From Quillaja saponaria (lineage: Eukaryota; Streptophyta; Magnoliopsida; Fabales; Quillajaceae), in NCBI GenBank assembly GCA_029379385.1, contig CM055611.1, positions 13,276,062-13,340,061 of the forward strand: a stretch of 64,000 nucleotides of DNA, given 5' to 3'. The notes below the pieces were generated by a model. That model was not told the DNA's origin. It ran no database searches and worked only from the letters and a program-made list of their open reading frames with translations. A program made the translations under genes and the position numbers. Within the stretch, counting starts at the first letter, position 1. Each line of letters starts with the position of its first letter. Positions 35,990 through 48,800 of the stretch are shown piece by piece.

Positions 35990-36722
35990 GAGTTTTGTTT
36001 TTTATTTTTTAATTTATAAATTAGAATTTTTTTATTTAAAAATATTAATATGCTATATATTTTATAGTAGAAACCATAATGTGTTTCCTAGTTTTAGGAT
36101 AGCACTATCTCATGCATAGTGAGTGAGAGTGATGCGTGGAGGTCACTGTTTGTCTTCTGTGTGTGAAGAGAGTGGAATATTATTTTTAATTAAATAAATA
36201 AAATTATTAAGTAATAGGATGAGATTTAGTTGGTAAGTTTAATTTTTATAAAATTTAATTTAGTTCAATATATATTATATAGTACGAGATCATATGTGAT
36301 TTATCACTTATATTATAGTGTAGATATAGATAATAGTATAGCATATAGTTGTAGAAAAATAGTATAAATAAGGAAAGTATCGTGACATTTTAGCCTAAAT
36401 AAAATTACAATTTTTTTTATTGGTGCCACACTTATTAAGATTACAAAACTTGTTAGAAAAATCAATAAAACTATAATAAGAGCGCCACGTTATGACAAGT
36501 CAAAAAGTCTCACAACGACGACCCTTTCTAACAGACAGTAGTGATGTTGACTCCAACTTGAAATCTCACAACCGACGCTTCTTCTTTCCGCTGTGAAACC
36601 GTAAAACTACAACCACCGCAATTCCCTTTGTTATGTACGTCTCTCGCCCTCGAAGTTCACCAGTTTTGGACACAAGCTTAGATCTATCTTCTTCTATCTC
36701 TCTCTAAGTTTCCGTGTTTGTT
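35990..36722 (+). promoter_or_regulatory. 5' flank and leader of the VAD1-like gene
   Basis: This is the stretch between the right TSD of the Tat-type element and the ATG. Two W-box cores (TTGACT) occur: 36498-36503 on the minus strand and 36547-36552 on the plus strand. The 30 bases before the ATG are CT-rich (CTTCTTCTATCTCTCTCT), typical of a plant 5' leader. No convincing TATA box was picked. WRKY control is only an inference, though it suits a defence-related family. Confidence 0.45.
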
Positions 36723-36923
36723 ATGGCAATGGCTTCTGCAAGTGCTCAAAGGAGCGAACCTTCAAAGCCAATGGACCCGTCTCCTTCGAAATTAGCCACT
36801 GACACTGCAAACGATTCGTCATTGTCGTCTCCAACTTCAACGTCAAATGGCTGTGAAACGCCTGGTCGCAGTGAGCAATCCATTTTCTCACCTGACCCAC
36901 GCAAAGATATTGTTGACGTTAAG
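36723..36923 (+). CDS. VAD1: VAD1-like exon 1 (residues 1-67)
   Basis: Starts MAMASASAQRSEPS and ends DPRKDIVDVK before GTATTT. It is rich in Ser, Thr and Pro, with no fold visible, as expected for the disordered N-terminus of the family. Ends in phase 0. Confidence 0.88.
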
Positions 36924-39773
36924 GTATTTTCCTTTCTTTTACACTTGAAGAGTATACGATTCTTCCGATTGTTTGTGGTATCATCCAACTTTGAACTTAA
37001 TTGACTCACTGCTGCATTTGGTTGCTGAGAATTTTTTTCTCGAAAAGAGTGTTTGGTGGCTGAGATAATTGAGAAGAAATTAGGAGTAAAATTAACGGTA
37101 AAGTTGTTCTGGGGTTCTGGTTTTTGGTATTTAGGAAAATTGAACTGTTGTCAACATCATAAATAAGAGTTCTCTCACTATGGATTTCCCTCTAAAATCG
37201 TGATTCACTTTGATTTACTAGTATTGTTGTGATATTTACTCTCGTAAGCCAACTGCCTCTAAGATGTTTGTAATTGGTGTACATTAAGTAGTTTAATTTA
37301 ATGGAAAACTCTTATGAGTTTCATGGATTAGGATGAAATTCAAAATTTGTTGAAGAGTTTTGTTGTTTTCTGGGTCTCAAGTAGACTCAGTCGTGGGTAT
37401 CGTTCATGAATGGGAATGGAAATAACCTTTCATTCTTCTAGTAGTAAATTTAATGAGGGCATGCTACACATGTGAAACAGTAAAACCATTTTGTTGCTTA
37501 GAATTCAGCTTAGTACAATTAGCATTTTATGTTTCAGCATGTTTGATGCTGTAGTCAACTCTAAAATCATCTACTTTGTCTTTAATCTCGTTTAGATTTG
37601 CTTAAAAGTTTGTAAGAAATCATACATCATTGAATGTATCTTTCCCAATGATAATAGTGCAGTTCTTGCTCATTCTTATTACAGTCTCCAGCAGAATTGA
37701 GGAGTGAAGAATATAGGCAATTGTTTCGTCTTCCAGCTGAGGAAGTGAGTTATTTGGCCTCTGATTATATTGGAAGGTTAATGTTACTCTAATGTTTTAG
37801 TATTTTGTTTAGTGGCTGTGGTTCATCAATGATTATTGCCTCTATATAATGAAACTGGAATGATCTTATTAAAAAGAAAAGGAATGAGTTCTCTACTGAA
37901 AGAAGTGTCTATATTCCCTCTGAATTAATGTGTCTAATGTTTTAGTATTTGTTATTTACTTTCTTTAGCGTGGTATAGCTGTGGTGTCTTGCTTCTCACG
38001 CTCCTCCTTTGTCCATTTTGATCTTTTATATTTATTTTCAAAGTTACTCTCTTGGGCAATTGTCTCTTGTTTCAGGTCCCTTCTTTTGGCCTCATAAGAA
38101 TTTATTTGCATATCAAGCAGTAATACCACCCTTTTATTTTCCTTCCCTCTGAATTTTTTCGTCTGGACCAATTTTCCTTACCTCTGAATTCTGTCGTCTG
38201 GACCATCATTTTGGCAGTATCTAATCTATTAATATTTCTTTTGATAGGTAAAAATTCATTAAATACTACCAGAGGGGGATTATTTTTCCCAACTGCATAG
38301 AGTGCCACCATTACTAGTTTTTTTGCTGATTGTCTTATGTCCTTGATTATTGATTTTTTATAATTGCTTCATATCAAAATTAGTTTCACTATTCCGCACT
38401 TTTTTATCCCAAAATGAATGTCACTCTTATAAAAGTATAAAACCAAAGCTGTATGACTCTATGCTTCTAATTTCTAGAAAGTACTCTTGCTTACAAGTTA
38501 TATGAGTCTATGAAAATTCAAGATAAGGGGAAAAGATACAAAATTTGTTGGAACTTGTAGGGGAAAAATTGGTAAGGTAAGAAAAGTTGTGTTGCAAATT
38601 ATTTTTCCCTTAAAATTCGTGCATCTACAAAGGCTGACATTAATTTTTGGACTGTGGGATATTTCTTTTAGTTGTGTGATAGTTATTTGATTATATTGGA
38701 AGCATGATGGGAAAATGCTTGAAGTTATTAGAAAAAGAAATTTTCTTAAGGAAGAAGAGAAGTACAAGGGGAGGACTCTTGTCCTCATAAGCAGACACAT
38801 AAAAAGAAAAAGATAAAGAAAAGGCAAGCTTAAAACAAAAGGGTCTCCCGACCACGTTGCACATCCAATATTACAATACTATAATAGCTCCTGAAGCAGA
38901 ACACCCTAGAGAAGTGAGAAAAATAATCTTATCCCAAAGAAGATGACAATCACAAAAATTCCTCTCATTTTAATTCCAACCACATACTCACTACAAAGAT
39001 AGCTTAATTCCATAAACAGCTAACATCTTTATTCCCCAAAACTCAAGTACTGAATCATTAAAAGATCATGTATGGAGGCAGACAGACCCAAGGAATGTTG
39101 AGCATATCGAAAAGCCCACACCAAAGATTCCAAACCAAAGGATAATGAAGAAATAGATGCTCACTGGTTTCATTATTTTGGAAAGCACATCACTCAAATA
39201 TTTGGGGATAATGCCTTTGAAGGTTTCCACACGTAGAAAAGTTGTTATTATTGATTCTATTAAGAATTACAGTCCAAACAAAAATCTTAACCTTTGAAGG
39301 AATTCTACCTTCTAAGTGAATTTATGAAGGGTAAGTAGGAAGAGTCTAGATGCCAAAATATTGAGGGACAATGGAGAAAATGAGCTGAAGTTTTAATTAT
39401 CTTAAGTTTTTCGAAAATACTTTTCTTATTATCATGATATCATCTGACATTGTTAGTCCCAATACTCCATTAGATTAGACCATCATTGGTTTTGTTTAAT
39501 CTAGAAGTCTATCAAAGTCATTGGTTTTGTTAATCTAGAAGTCAGTCAAAGTAATTAAAGATATAGTCTCAATGTTTTAAAAAGTGCTAGGCACATTTAG
39601 GCGATAAGGGCTTCTATTGCCGAGGCACTAGGCACTAGCACTAGGCACTAGGCACTAGGCACTAGGCACTAGGCGTAAGGCGCAGGCACACGCCTAGGCG
39701 CTCTTAAGTAAAAAATATTAAAATATTTTTAAGAGAAGGTATATATATATAATAATAGTGGGAATGTGGGATT

Positions 39774-39829
<56 letters not shown>

Positions 39830-42800
39830 AAAAAACATTGTATTAAAGATTTAAAGCATTATAGAATAACACATGAGGCATTTCAAACTCTAAGTCATGT
39901 TCAAACAAGAAAATAAACATAAAATTCAGATGCAAGCATCTTCAAAAAATATTTCTTCCTCCTATTCATGAGTTTCTCATTGTCTCATCCTTATGAATAC
40001 TTGTTCGACCAACATCACCTTAATCACCACCATTAGAATTGTAACGTTCATCATCTTCTTCTAATAACTCTTCATGCTCATGTATATGGTTCTTGATAAT
40101 AGAACTTGAACCCATAAATGTTCTTGACGTAGCTCATGTGTTAGATCTTTTTAAACCCTTGATATATATATATCTATATATTTGGAAAGAATAAGATCTT
40201 ATGGTTTTTATAAGAAGAAGGACTTAAGGTTTGTATGGCTTTTGTAAATTGTACACCAGTTATATATTTATTGTACATATATTATCATGATCTAAACAAA
40301 TAAGGTCCTGAAAAAAAAAAAAAAAAAAAAAAAACTGGAACTACCTAAGCAGCGCCTCAGCATCCTAGCACCTCACCTGAAGTGAGAACCTAGGCAAGCC
40401 AGGCGTGTGTTTCACCTATCAGTGCCTTGCCTAGACCAAGCGAGGCACTTTAGGTGCACCTCGCCTGCGCCTAGTGCCAAGGCGTGCCTAAGGCACTTTT
40501 CACAACACTGGATAGTCTAATGTCAAGTAAAGTCTATAAAAAGGGGTAGTCTATATTATATCAAGAAAGTAAGAGTTTGTTTCTCAAAACTTTTTTGGTG
40601 AGATTTTAGAACTTCAATACTAGGATCATATTTTGATATTCAGATCTGTTAAAGGAGGTGGACTCCTACACTGAAAACCATCACTCCTTATCTCCACACC
40701 CTAAACATTTAGAAATACCCTAAATAATGTAATTTGTTTCAATTAGATTTCAGTGATGAATCAAAGGATTTACAAGAGAAGTATTAATTAAAAATTCCAA
40801 GCTATAGTATCACCCTTTAATGCAAAAAAAAAAAAAGGATGAAATAAGAGTGAAGTGGAAAGTTGAGAGAGATTAAGTCGAGGTTAAAGTATGACAAAGG
40901 ACTCATCTTCACCCTAATGTTCTACTGTAAACGAATGTGAGCATTATTACAAACTGAAAAGTTAAGTAACTGAGAAACGAGTGAAATGATTGGGGAGCTG
41001 AACTTCCAAGGGCAAGCATGACTAGTACCTGCTTTCGCAGCGCAACCATTCCATTGAAGGTTGAACTTGCTCTTAATCACCATTTGCCATAGTTAATCAA
41101 ACTCCTCAGGGAAACACTATACATTTGCCCACTAATGCTATGTTATAAGAAATTGAATTAGCAACACCCAAACCACCTTCTTACTTAGGCTAACAAGCGG
41201 CAACAAACATCCCTTTTAACTATCTACCACCTTAACATGAATCTTAAACAAAGAGAGGTAATAAATGAGAATACTAGTTAAGAGGAGTAATTCTACCCCA
41301 AAAAGAAAAATAAACATTTGTCTCCCATCTAACCAATTAGACACCTTAGAAACCACAAGATTCTAAAAGGAAACAGAATGAGGATTCGCACTAAGGAAGA
41401 CACCTATATGGGTCAAAAAGAAGTCTTGGATGAGATAGCCAGCCAGATCAAAGTAGGTTCCTACTTCCTAACAATTACTATTCAAATCAATCCTATCAAC
41501 AATACATTTAACTAAGTTAACTTGATGACTCAAATTCTTAAAGAAATTTGATTTTATGAAACCCTTTGCAGTTGGGGGATTGAATGCTACTTGTAATTAG
41601 TTTCTTGTAGATTCATGATACAGACTTGATCTCGTCCTGGCTGAAGTTGTTGTGTCTTACCATTGTACCATTGGAATCTTAGTGATTGGAGGACTAAAGC
41701 CTCTTTCATTTAGGCTGATTTCAATACTAGACAATCTATTGGCTGTTTGATGACATCTTAAACATTTTTCAAAAGATATATATCTCTGCAGTTTCAATTT
41801 GTAGAAATATGTATGCCTACATATATTGGTTTCTGATCAGTCTTGTTATTTTGTAATTCGTTTATATCTTTGGATATACATTTTCAGTCTTATCGTAAAC
41901 AACTTAATTTTTTTCTTCTTTTTTAGGTCCTAATTGAAGACTTTAACTGTGCATTCCAAGAGAACATACTTATTCAGGTATTTTTAATTTCCATTCATAG
42001 TAGTTTATGTTTGTTTGCTCTGGGCGTCATTAAAAGTGACGCATTGGATGGATGCGAATGAAGGAAAATGATTCATATAGCTGACCTCAACTAGTTAAGG
42101 ATTCGAGGCTTAGTTGAGTAGTTTATGTTTGTATATTAGGTATTGCATGATTTGAAAAGTTTAGCGTCTCCTCAATTTGTTGTAATTGTCACAAGGTCAT
42201 ATTCATAGTTGGTTTAATGATGGGCTGATAATGTTTTGTCCGATCTTTCCATTTTACTTATGTATTAAACGATTTTTATTTTGGACTTTTGAACTTACTA
42301 ATTGACGAAGAACGAAATATTAGGATATATGATTAATAATTGAATTGTATTTAAATTATGTAATATTAGAATTAGGGATAAAATTAGTAGTATTAAGAGT
42401 TATTAGTTTCCCTTTTATTAGGATTCTAGATTTATCTTTATGTTATTAGGGTTTCCTTTTTATTAGGACTCTAAGTATTTGTCATTTATGTTATTAGGGT
42501 TTTCTAGGGAGTCTATATAATGACCCCTAATGCTACATTGTTAAAAAGCTTTTGTTGAATTTATAAATTGTCCCTTCAATTATATAATCAGTTGGTCTTG
42601 CATCACTAATTGACCGAAATAGACTTCTAAAAGTAAACAGTTGAATACACACACATTCATACATGCTGCATGAACAAACACAAATATACGGACATACACA
42701 CAGAGAGATGGAGATATTCATTATGTAGACATTGCTTCTTGGACTTAGCTATCCAAATGTTACTTTTTTGGGCAAAAATCACTTTAGCCCTATAGTTGGG

Positions 42801-45800
42801 CCTATATCACTTTCACTTTCCAGTCCTGTATTTTGAATTTCATTAGTTTACTACTGTGTATTCCTGCACTATCAATTCAAGACCCTCGGAATTTTTGCAT
42901 CAACTTTGGACAAAAAAGCTACAAATTATGTTAGCTTCTATCCAAATTCCAAACTTAATGGAAAATTTCTATGAAGGGTGGTGAAATGATAACTAACTTA
43001 ACACAATTTAAAATTACTGGCTAGCAAAGCAATTTAGGCGTATACACAGCGAGGAAAAGCAATTATAGGCCTAAATAGAAGAAGGCAAACTGATTTTAAC
43101 CCGACACTTTTTTATATATGTATGATGAGTCAATGTACTATGTTTTGGTTTATGATGAGTAAATATGTTACGTTTTTAATGCTTGACAATTATTCTGTTC
43201 CTAATGTCTATTATCTTTTGTTGTAGGGTCATATGTACCTGTTTGTTCATTTTATTTGTTTTTACTCAAACATTTTTGGCTTTGAGACAAAGGTATGGTG
43301 GTGAAGTCATTCCTGATTACATTCTTAAATGTATTATTCAATTTGTTATGTAAACTAATTGCTGTGTTATCTTACTAGCAGAATACTGAAAATGGAGGAT
43401 CTATTAAATATATGAAAATTATATTTACTTGTATTGATTTAGTATTTGTTTATTTCCATAATCAACCTTAGATATGGATTCAAGACAGATAAAATTTTCA
43501 TATGTCAAAATAAATAGCTTGAAATTAAGAAGTACTTCGAAAAAAAAAGGGGGATTAAATACTTAGAATAAGAAGTTAGAAGAAACTTTTCGGAGCAGTT
43601 ATATCTTTCCCTGAGAAAAGAAAGAAAGGATGTGACTTACATTAGAGAATTTGAAGTAGATTCATTAAAAGAATTTATATGTTTGGACTGGTTTATGCTT
43701 TTGTAGAGGAGTTGACTCATATTGAATATTATTGAAGATATGCAATTCACTATAATACAAAAAGAAGCTTAATTGAGCTTTATTTGACCCATCCATTTTT
43801 TCTTTACAATTAAGCCCAGATCAAGAATCTTTAAGGTAACAAAATTTACTGCTTTCACACTTTCTATAGAATTGTTATGAGCACGTAAGTGGTTTTTGCT
43901 ACTAGATTGTGCTTGACCATACCTGATTGGCTTCTCTAATCTGTCAATACTAAAATTCCACATTCCATTAGAAAAAAGATCTGTTTAAAACTAAAGCCAT
44001 TTCAAGATGTCTATATTGAAGCCGTCTGTTATGTGATAGGTTGAGGAGTCTTATTATTTGCCAAATATTTGTGGTCAGTAGATGGTAGCTGAAGAGTGAA
44101 CAATGAACAATGAACACTGAACATTGAACATATGACTATTGTTCCATAAAAAAGTGTAGAATGGTGTTGGAAAGTCCGAATGGCTGTTAGAAGACTTAGA
44201 ACCAATTTAGGGTTTGGGTCTATATCTCCTTGAGGAAGTGATTTGCTTTGATTGTAAGCTTGTCTTTAGCAACTAGATAGACTAGATTCCTATTTTTCAA
44301 AACAACTGCTTAATCACATGAAATGGGCTTCTGGAAGGCTATGATCTTGGCCGATATAGAGGGAATATGAATGGACCCAATTCTAATAAGTGATGACAAA
44401 TAGGCTCAGTATCGTAAGCACCTTAAGGACTCAGTTAGAAAGATAGAGGAAAGAAAGTAACTACCCTAAGGTTGTGTTTGCCAGACCAGATAAGAAAGCA
44501 GATAAGATGTTTCTATCTCATCTAGTCTAATCAATTGTTTGGTGCATGTTATTGGACATGACAAAAAAATCGAAGAGGGTTAATCCTGTTAAAGTATGAT
44601 TATTTTTCCTGTAGATAAGTGATGATATTGTGAATAATAAAATAAGAGAACAATTAACCAAAAAAAAAAATTTCAAAATTGCCCCAATTCCATCCTCCTT
44701 CTTCGTCAACCCTCTTTCATCACTGAAATGTCTATTTTTTTAATAAAAGTCAAATTTATAAAAAAATTCTTATATCTCAACTCAACTCAACTAAGCCTTA
44801 AAATCCCAAACTAGTTGGGGTCGGCTATATGAATCTTTTTTCTCCATTCGCATCGATCCAATACAAGATTTTCATTAATTCCTAGTACAAGCCATATCTT
44901 ATATAAAGAAAAAATTATAGAGTTGGTGACTTCATTTCACTAGTTACTAAAATGTAAAGTCAACATGTTTGTTATGTAAAAAAAATTATAAATTTTGTAT
45001 AAAATTATTATTGTAAGAATATTTCGTGCCATGATAATTACTATAATATTTTTAAGAATGGTTATGATTATATATAAGAAAAAAAAATTAAAACTCAAAA
45101 TTATGTTAAAAAAATTATTCTAAGAATATTTCGTGTTATGATTATATATATACTAGCCGCTTGCATGCACGCACATAAGCGAGTGTTTTATATATATTTT
45201 TTTATTTATCTTACTTTGATCTTTTTAATTAATTCAATTTGTTAAAAAAAAAATATATATTTATGTATTAAAAGGGTGGGAGAGAAGAGAAGGGTGAGAA
45301 GGTGGATGTTGAATATAAGAAGAATGTAAATTTAGATGATTATAAATGTACAAGAGGGAGACTCTATTTATAGGCTAAAGTGTTTACCTAATATAGTGAA
45401 CCTAGACTAAATATTAACCAAATACGTAATAGAAATTACACATAAATAAGGAAACTATAAATAAGGAAATTTGACTCACTAATTAAGTTGTCTACTCTAA
45501 AACTCCCCCTCAAGCTGGAGCATAAAGATTATATGTTCCAAGCTTGTTGCATAGATATCGTAGTCGGTTTCCTACCAAAGATTTTGTGAATAAGTCTGCT
45601 AACTGATCTTTTGATTTTACATATGTAGTCTTGATTGTATTATCCATAAGTTTCTCATGAACGAAATGACAGTCAACTTCTATATGTTTTGTTCGTTCAT
45701 GAAAGACTGGATTTGGTGCAATATGTAACGCAACTTGATTATCACATACTAACTCTATAGGCTGTGAGTGCTGAAATCCAAGTTCGTCTAATAGATTTTT

Positions 45801-48800
45801 CAGCCAAACTAACTCTGCAGTAGTATGAGTCATGACCCTATATTCAGATTCAGCACTGGATCTTGCAACAACAATCTGCTTTTTGCTTTTCCATGAAACA
45901 AGATTTTCACCCAGAAATATACAGTATCCTGTAGTAGATCTTCTATCAAATTGAGAGCCTGCCCAATCAGCATCGCTATAACCTTGAACTGGAGTAGAAT
46001 TATGTTTATGGACTAATGTATGACCACGACCATGTCCTCAAACTAGAGTGTGTCTATGATTCTTATATAATAATCCCTTTTCGGGTGCAGTTTTAAGGTA
46101 TCTTAGGATACAAATAACAGCATTCCAATAAGATGTTCGAGGCTGAGAAAGAAATTGGCTAACCATACTAGTTGCAAAAGCAATATTTGGTCTAGTGACT
46201 GTGAGATAATTCAGTTTATCAATAAGACGTCTATATTGCTCAGGATTTGTCAGTAGCTCCCCCTCATCTGGTACATGTTTAGTGTTAGGATCCATAGGAG
46301 TATCTACAGGTTTGGAATCCAACATACCTATATCACTCAAGACATCCAGACAATACTTCCTTTGAGAAAGGCAAATACCCAATTATGATCTTGCAACCTC
46401 AATGCCCAAGAAGTATTTTAGTTGTCCTTAGTCCTTAGTTTGAAACTTAGACTGTAGGAATAATTTCATTTGTTGAATCCCATGATTATCATCACCTGTA
46501 ATCACAATATCGTCCATATATACAATTAAAAGAATTCTGCCATTAGGTGTAAGTTTATAGAAAACTGAGTGATCAACAGTACACCTCTGAAGGCCAAAAC
46601 TAAGAACAACTCAACTGAATCTACCAAACCAAGCTCTAGGAGATTGTTTTAAGCCATTTAGAGACTTTTTCAATCGACACACCATATCGGACTCTCCCTG
46701 AGCAACAAAACCAGGTGTTTGCTCCATAAAGATTTCTTCATCAAGGTCACCATGTAAGAAAGCATTTTTGATATCCAATTGATAGAGTGGCCAATCAAAA
46801 ATAGCAGCTAGAGATATAAATACCCTGACAGATGTAATTTTAGCTACGAGAGAGAAAGTTTCTAAATAATCCACACCATATACCTGAGTGTAGCCTTTTG
46901 CTACCAATCTAGCCTTTAAGCGATCAACAGAACCATCAGGATGAACTTTTACGGTGTATACCCATTTACATCCAACAGTGGATTTTCTAGAAGGTAAAGA
47001 GGCCAGTTCCTAAGTACCATTAGTATGTAAGGCGTTTATTTCATCAATCATGGCCTGTTGCCACTCGGGATGAGCAAGAGCATCACTGGTGGACTTTGGA
47101 ACAGAAATAGTTGACAAAGAGGATACAAATGCATAATAGGGTGAAGATAAACGATGATAACTCAAAAAAGTATAAATAGGATAAGGATTACGAGTTGAAC
47201 GAGTACCTCTTCATAGAATAGGTGGTGAAGCAGGATCCGAGGCACTGGGAAGGCGTTGGGACAGAAGGAGAGTCATCAGGTACATCAACAGTGTCTGCTG
47301 GAAGATCAGGTAGTGGCGCAGATGATACATAGTCATTTGGTCCAAGATAAGGAACCGGAAGAGCCTCAGAGATAGAAGGTGACTCGGAAATAGTCGAGGG
47401 AAAGAATGAAGATTCCTCAAAAAATGTAACATCAGCGGAGATAAAGTAACGATTTTTATCTGGACAGTAACATTTATACCTTTTTTGAAGGCGAAAATAA
47501 TCCAAGAAGATGCACTTAAATGATTTGGAAGAGAGTTTATCCTATCCAGGTGTTAGATCATGAACAAAACAAATGCAACCAAAGATACGAAGCGGAAGTG
47601 AATATAAGGGATGATTAGGAAAGATGATAGAATATAGAATTTTGTTATGCAATGTAGAAGATGGCATGCGATTAATAAGGTAGCATGCAGTAAGTACAGC
47701 ATCACCCCAAAACCGAAGTAGAACATGACCATGAAGTAATAGAGTGCGAGCTGTTTCAATTAAATGTTTGTTTTTGCTGCTCAGCAACTTCATTTTGTTG
47801 AGGGGTGTGAGAACAAGATGATTGATGTAGCATACCTTGAGATGTCATAAAGTGCTGAAATGATGTAGAAAAATATTCACGTGCATTATCACTACGCAAA
47901 ATACGAATAGAAACACCAAATTGTGTTTTAATTTCAGCATAAAACTCTTGGAATATAGAAAATAACTCAGAACGATTTTTCATTAAAAATAACCACGTGC
48001 AACGAGAATAGTCATCAATAAAGCTTACGAAATACTGAAATCCCAAAGATGAACTAACACGACTAGGACCACAAACATCAGTATGAACAAGATGAAAGGG
48101 AGACTCTGCTCTAAAACGACTATATTTTGGAAACGAAGCACGTGTGTGCTTGCCAAGCTGACACGACTAACAATTTAAAGATGACAGAGATGACAAACAA
48201 GAAACCATCTTCTGAAGCTTAGATAGACTAGGATAACCCAATCGACTGTGAATGAGATTAGGTGATATATCTGTAGAGCAAGCTACTGAAGATGTAGGTA
48301 GTGTGGTAAGATGGTAGAGGCCTTAGTGACTCACCCCCTGTGCCAATTGTTCGTCCCGTACGTCGGTCCTGTATAGTAAAATAATCATCAATGAAAGTGA
48401 CAGAACAATTGAGAGAACGAGTCAATCAACTAATAGAAATCAGACTGAATGAACATTCAGAGACATAAAACATAGATTCTAAATGCAAAGACAATGATGT
48501 AGCTTGACCTATACCTTTAGCAATGGTTGTGAAGTCATTAGCTTTAATGGCAGTGGAAAGTGATGACAGATTACTAATACTAGAAAAAAGTTTGGGATTA
48601 CTAGATATGTGATCAGAGGCACCAGAGTCAAGAATCCAAGTGTCAGAAAGGGTTTGAGAGAGGCAAGCGACAAAATTACCGTGAGAAGATTGCTGGGTAG
48701 CTTGATACTGTAGGAACTTATCATATTCAGTAGCTGATAATGAGACTATTAATAAGCTTGTCTTTAGATGATGAAACTTCAAGTGAATTGGCTGATTGAA

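Larger units (their letters stand above)
39570..40510. mobile_element. hAT-like foldback element nested in the LINE
   Basis: Ends CAATGTTTTAAAAAGTGC and, in reverse complement, CAGTGTTGTGAAAAGTGC are inverted repeats. The arms continue for about 100 bases in GCCTAGGCGC-type words. The flanking 8 bp TATAGTCT (39562-39569) and GATAGTCT (40511-40518) match in seven of eight. The interior holds a heptamer array, an (AT)n run and a poly-A run but no ORF. The family is inferred from TSD length and the CA-TG ends. Confidence 0.75.
38820..41450 (-). pseudogene. LINE (L1-type) ORF2 remnant in intron 2
   Basis: On the minus strand, from about 41410, there are words of the plant L1 RT tail (WGRITPLN, a LPLF-KI stretch, then EGGLGVANSISYNI with a broken frame). 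On the far side of the nested element, about 39340-39110, is the RT zinc-binding domain: KVKIFVWTVILNRINNNN, CALQNNETSEHLFLHYPLVW and NLWCGLF. The LINE is split by the hAT-like element at 39570-40510. Frameshifts and stops make it dead. Confidence 0.75.
37745..41926 (+). other. VAD1-like intron 2, expanded to 4.2 kb
   Basis: Spans two 51-60 base exons. It contains a minus-strand LINE remnant (about 38820-41450) split by a hAT-like foldback element (39570-40510). The first 1 kb shows no feature I recognise. Confidence 0.85.
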
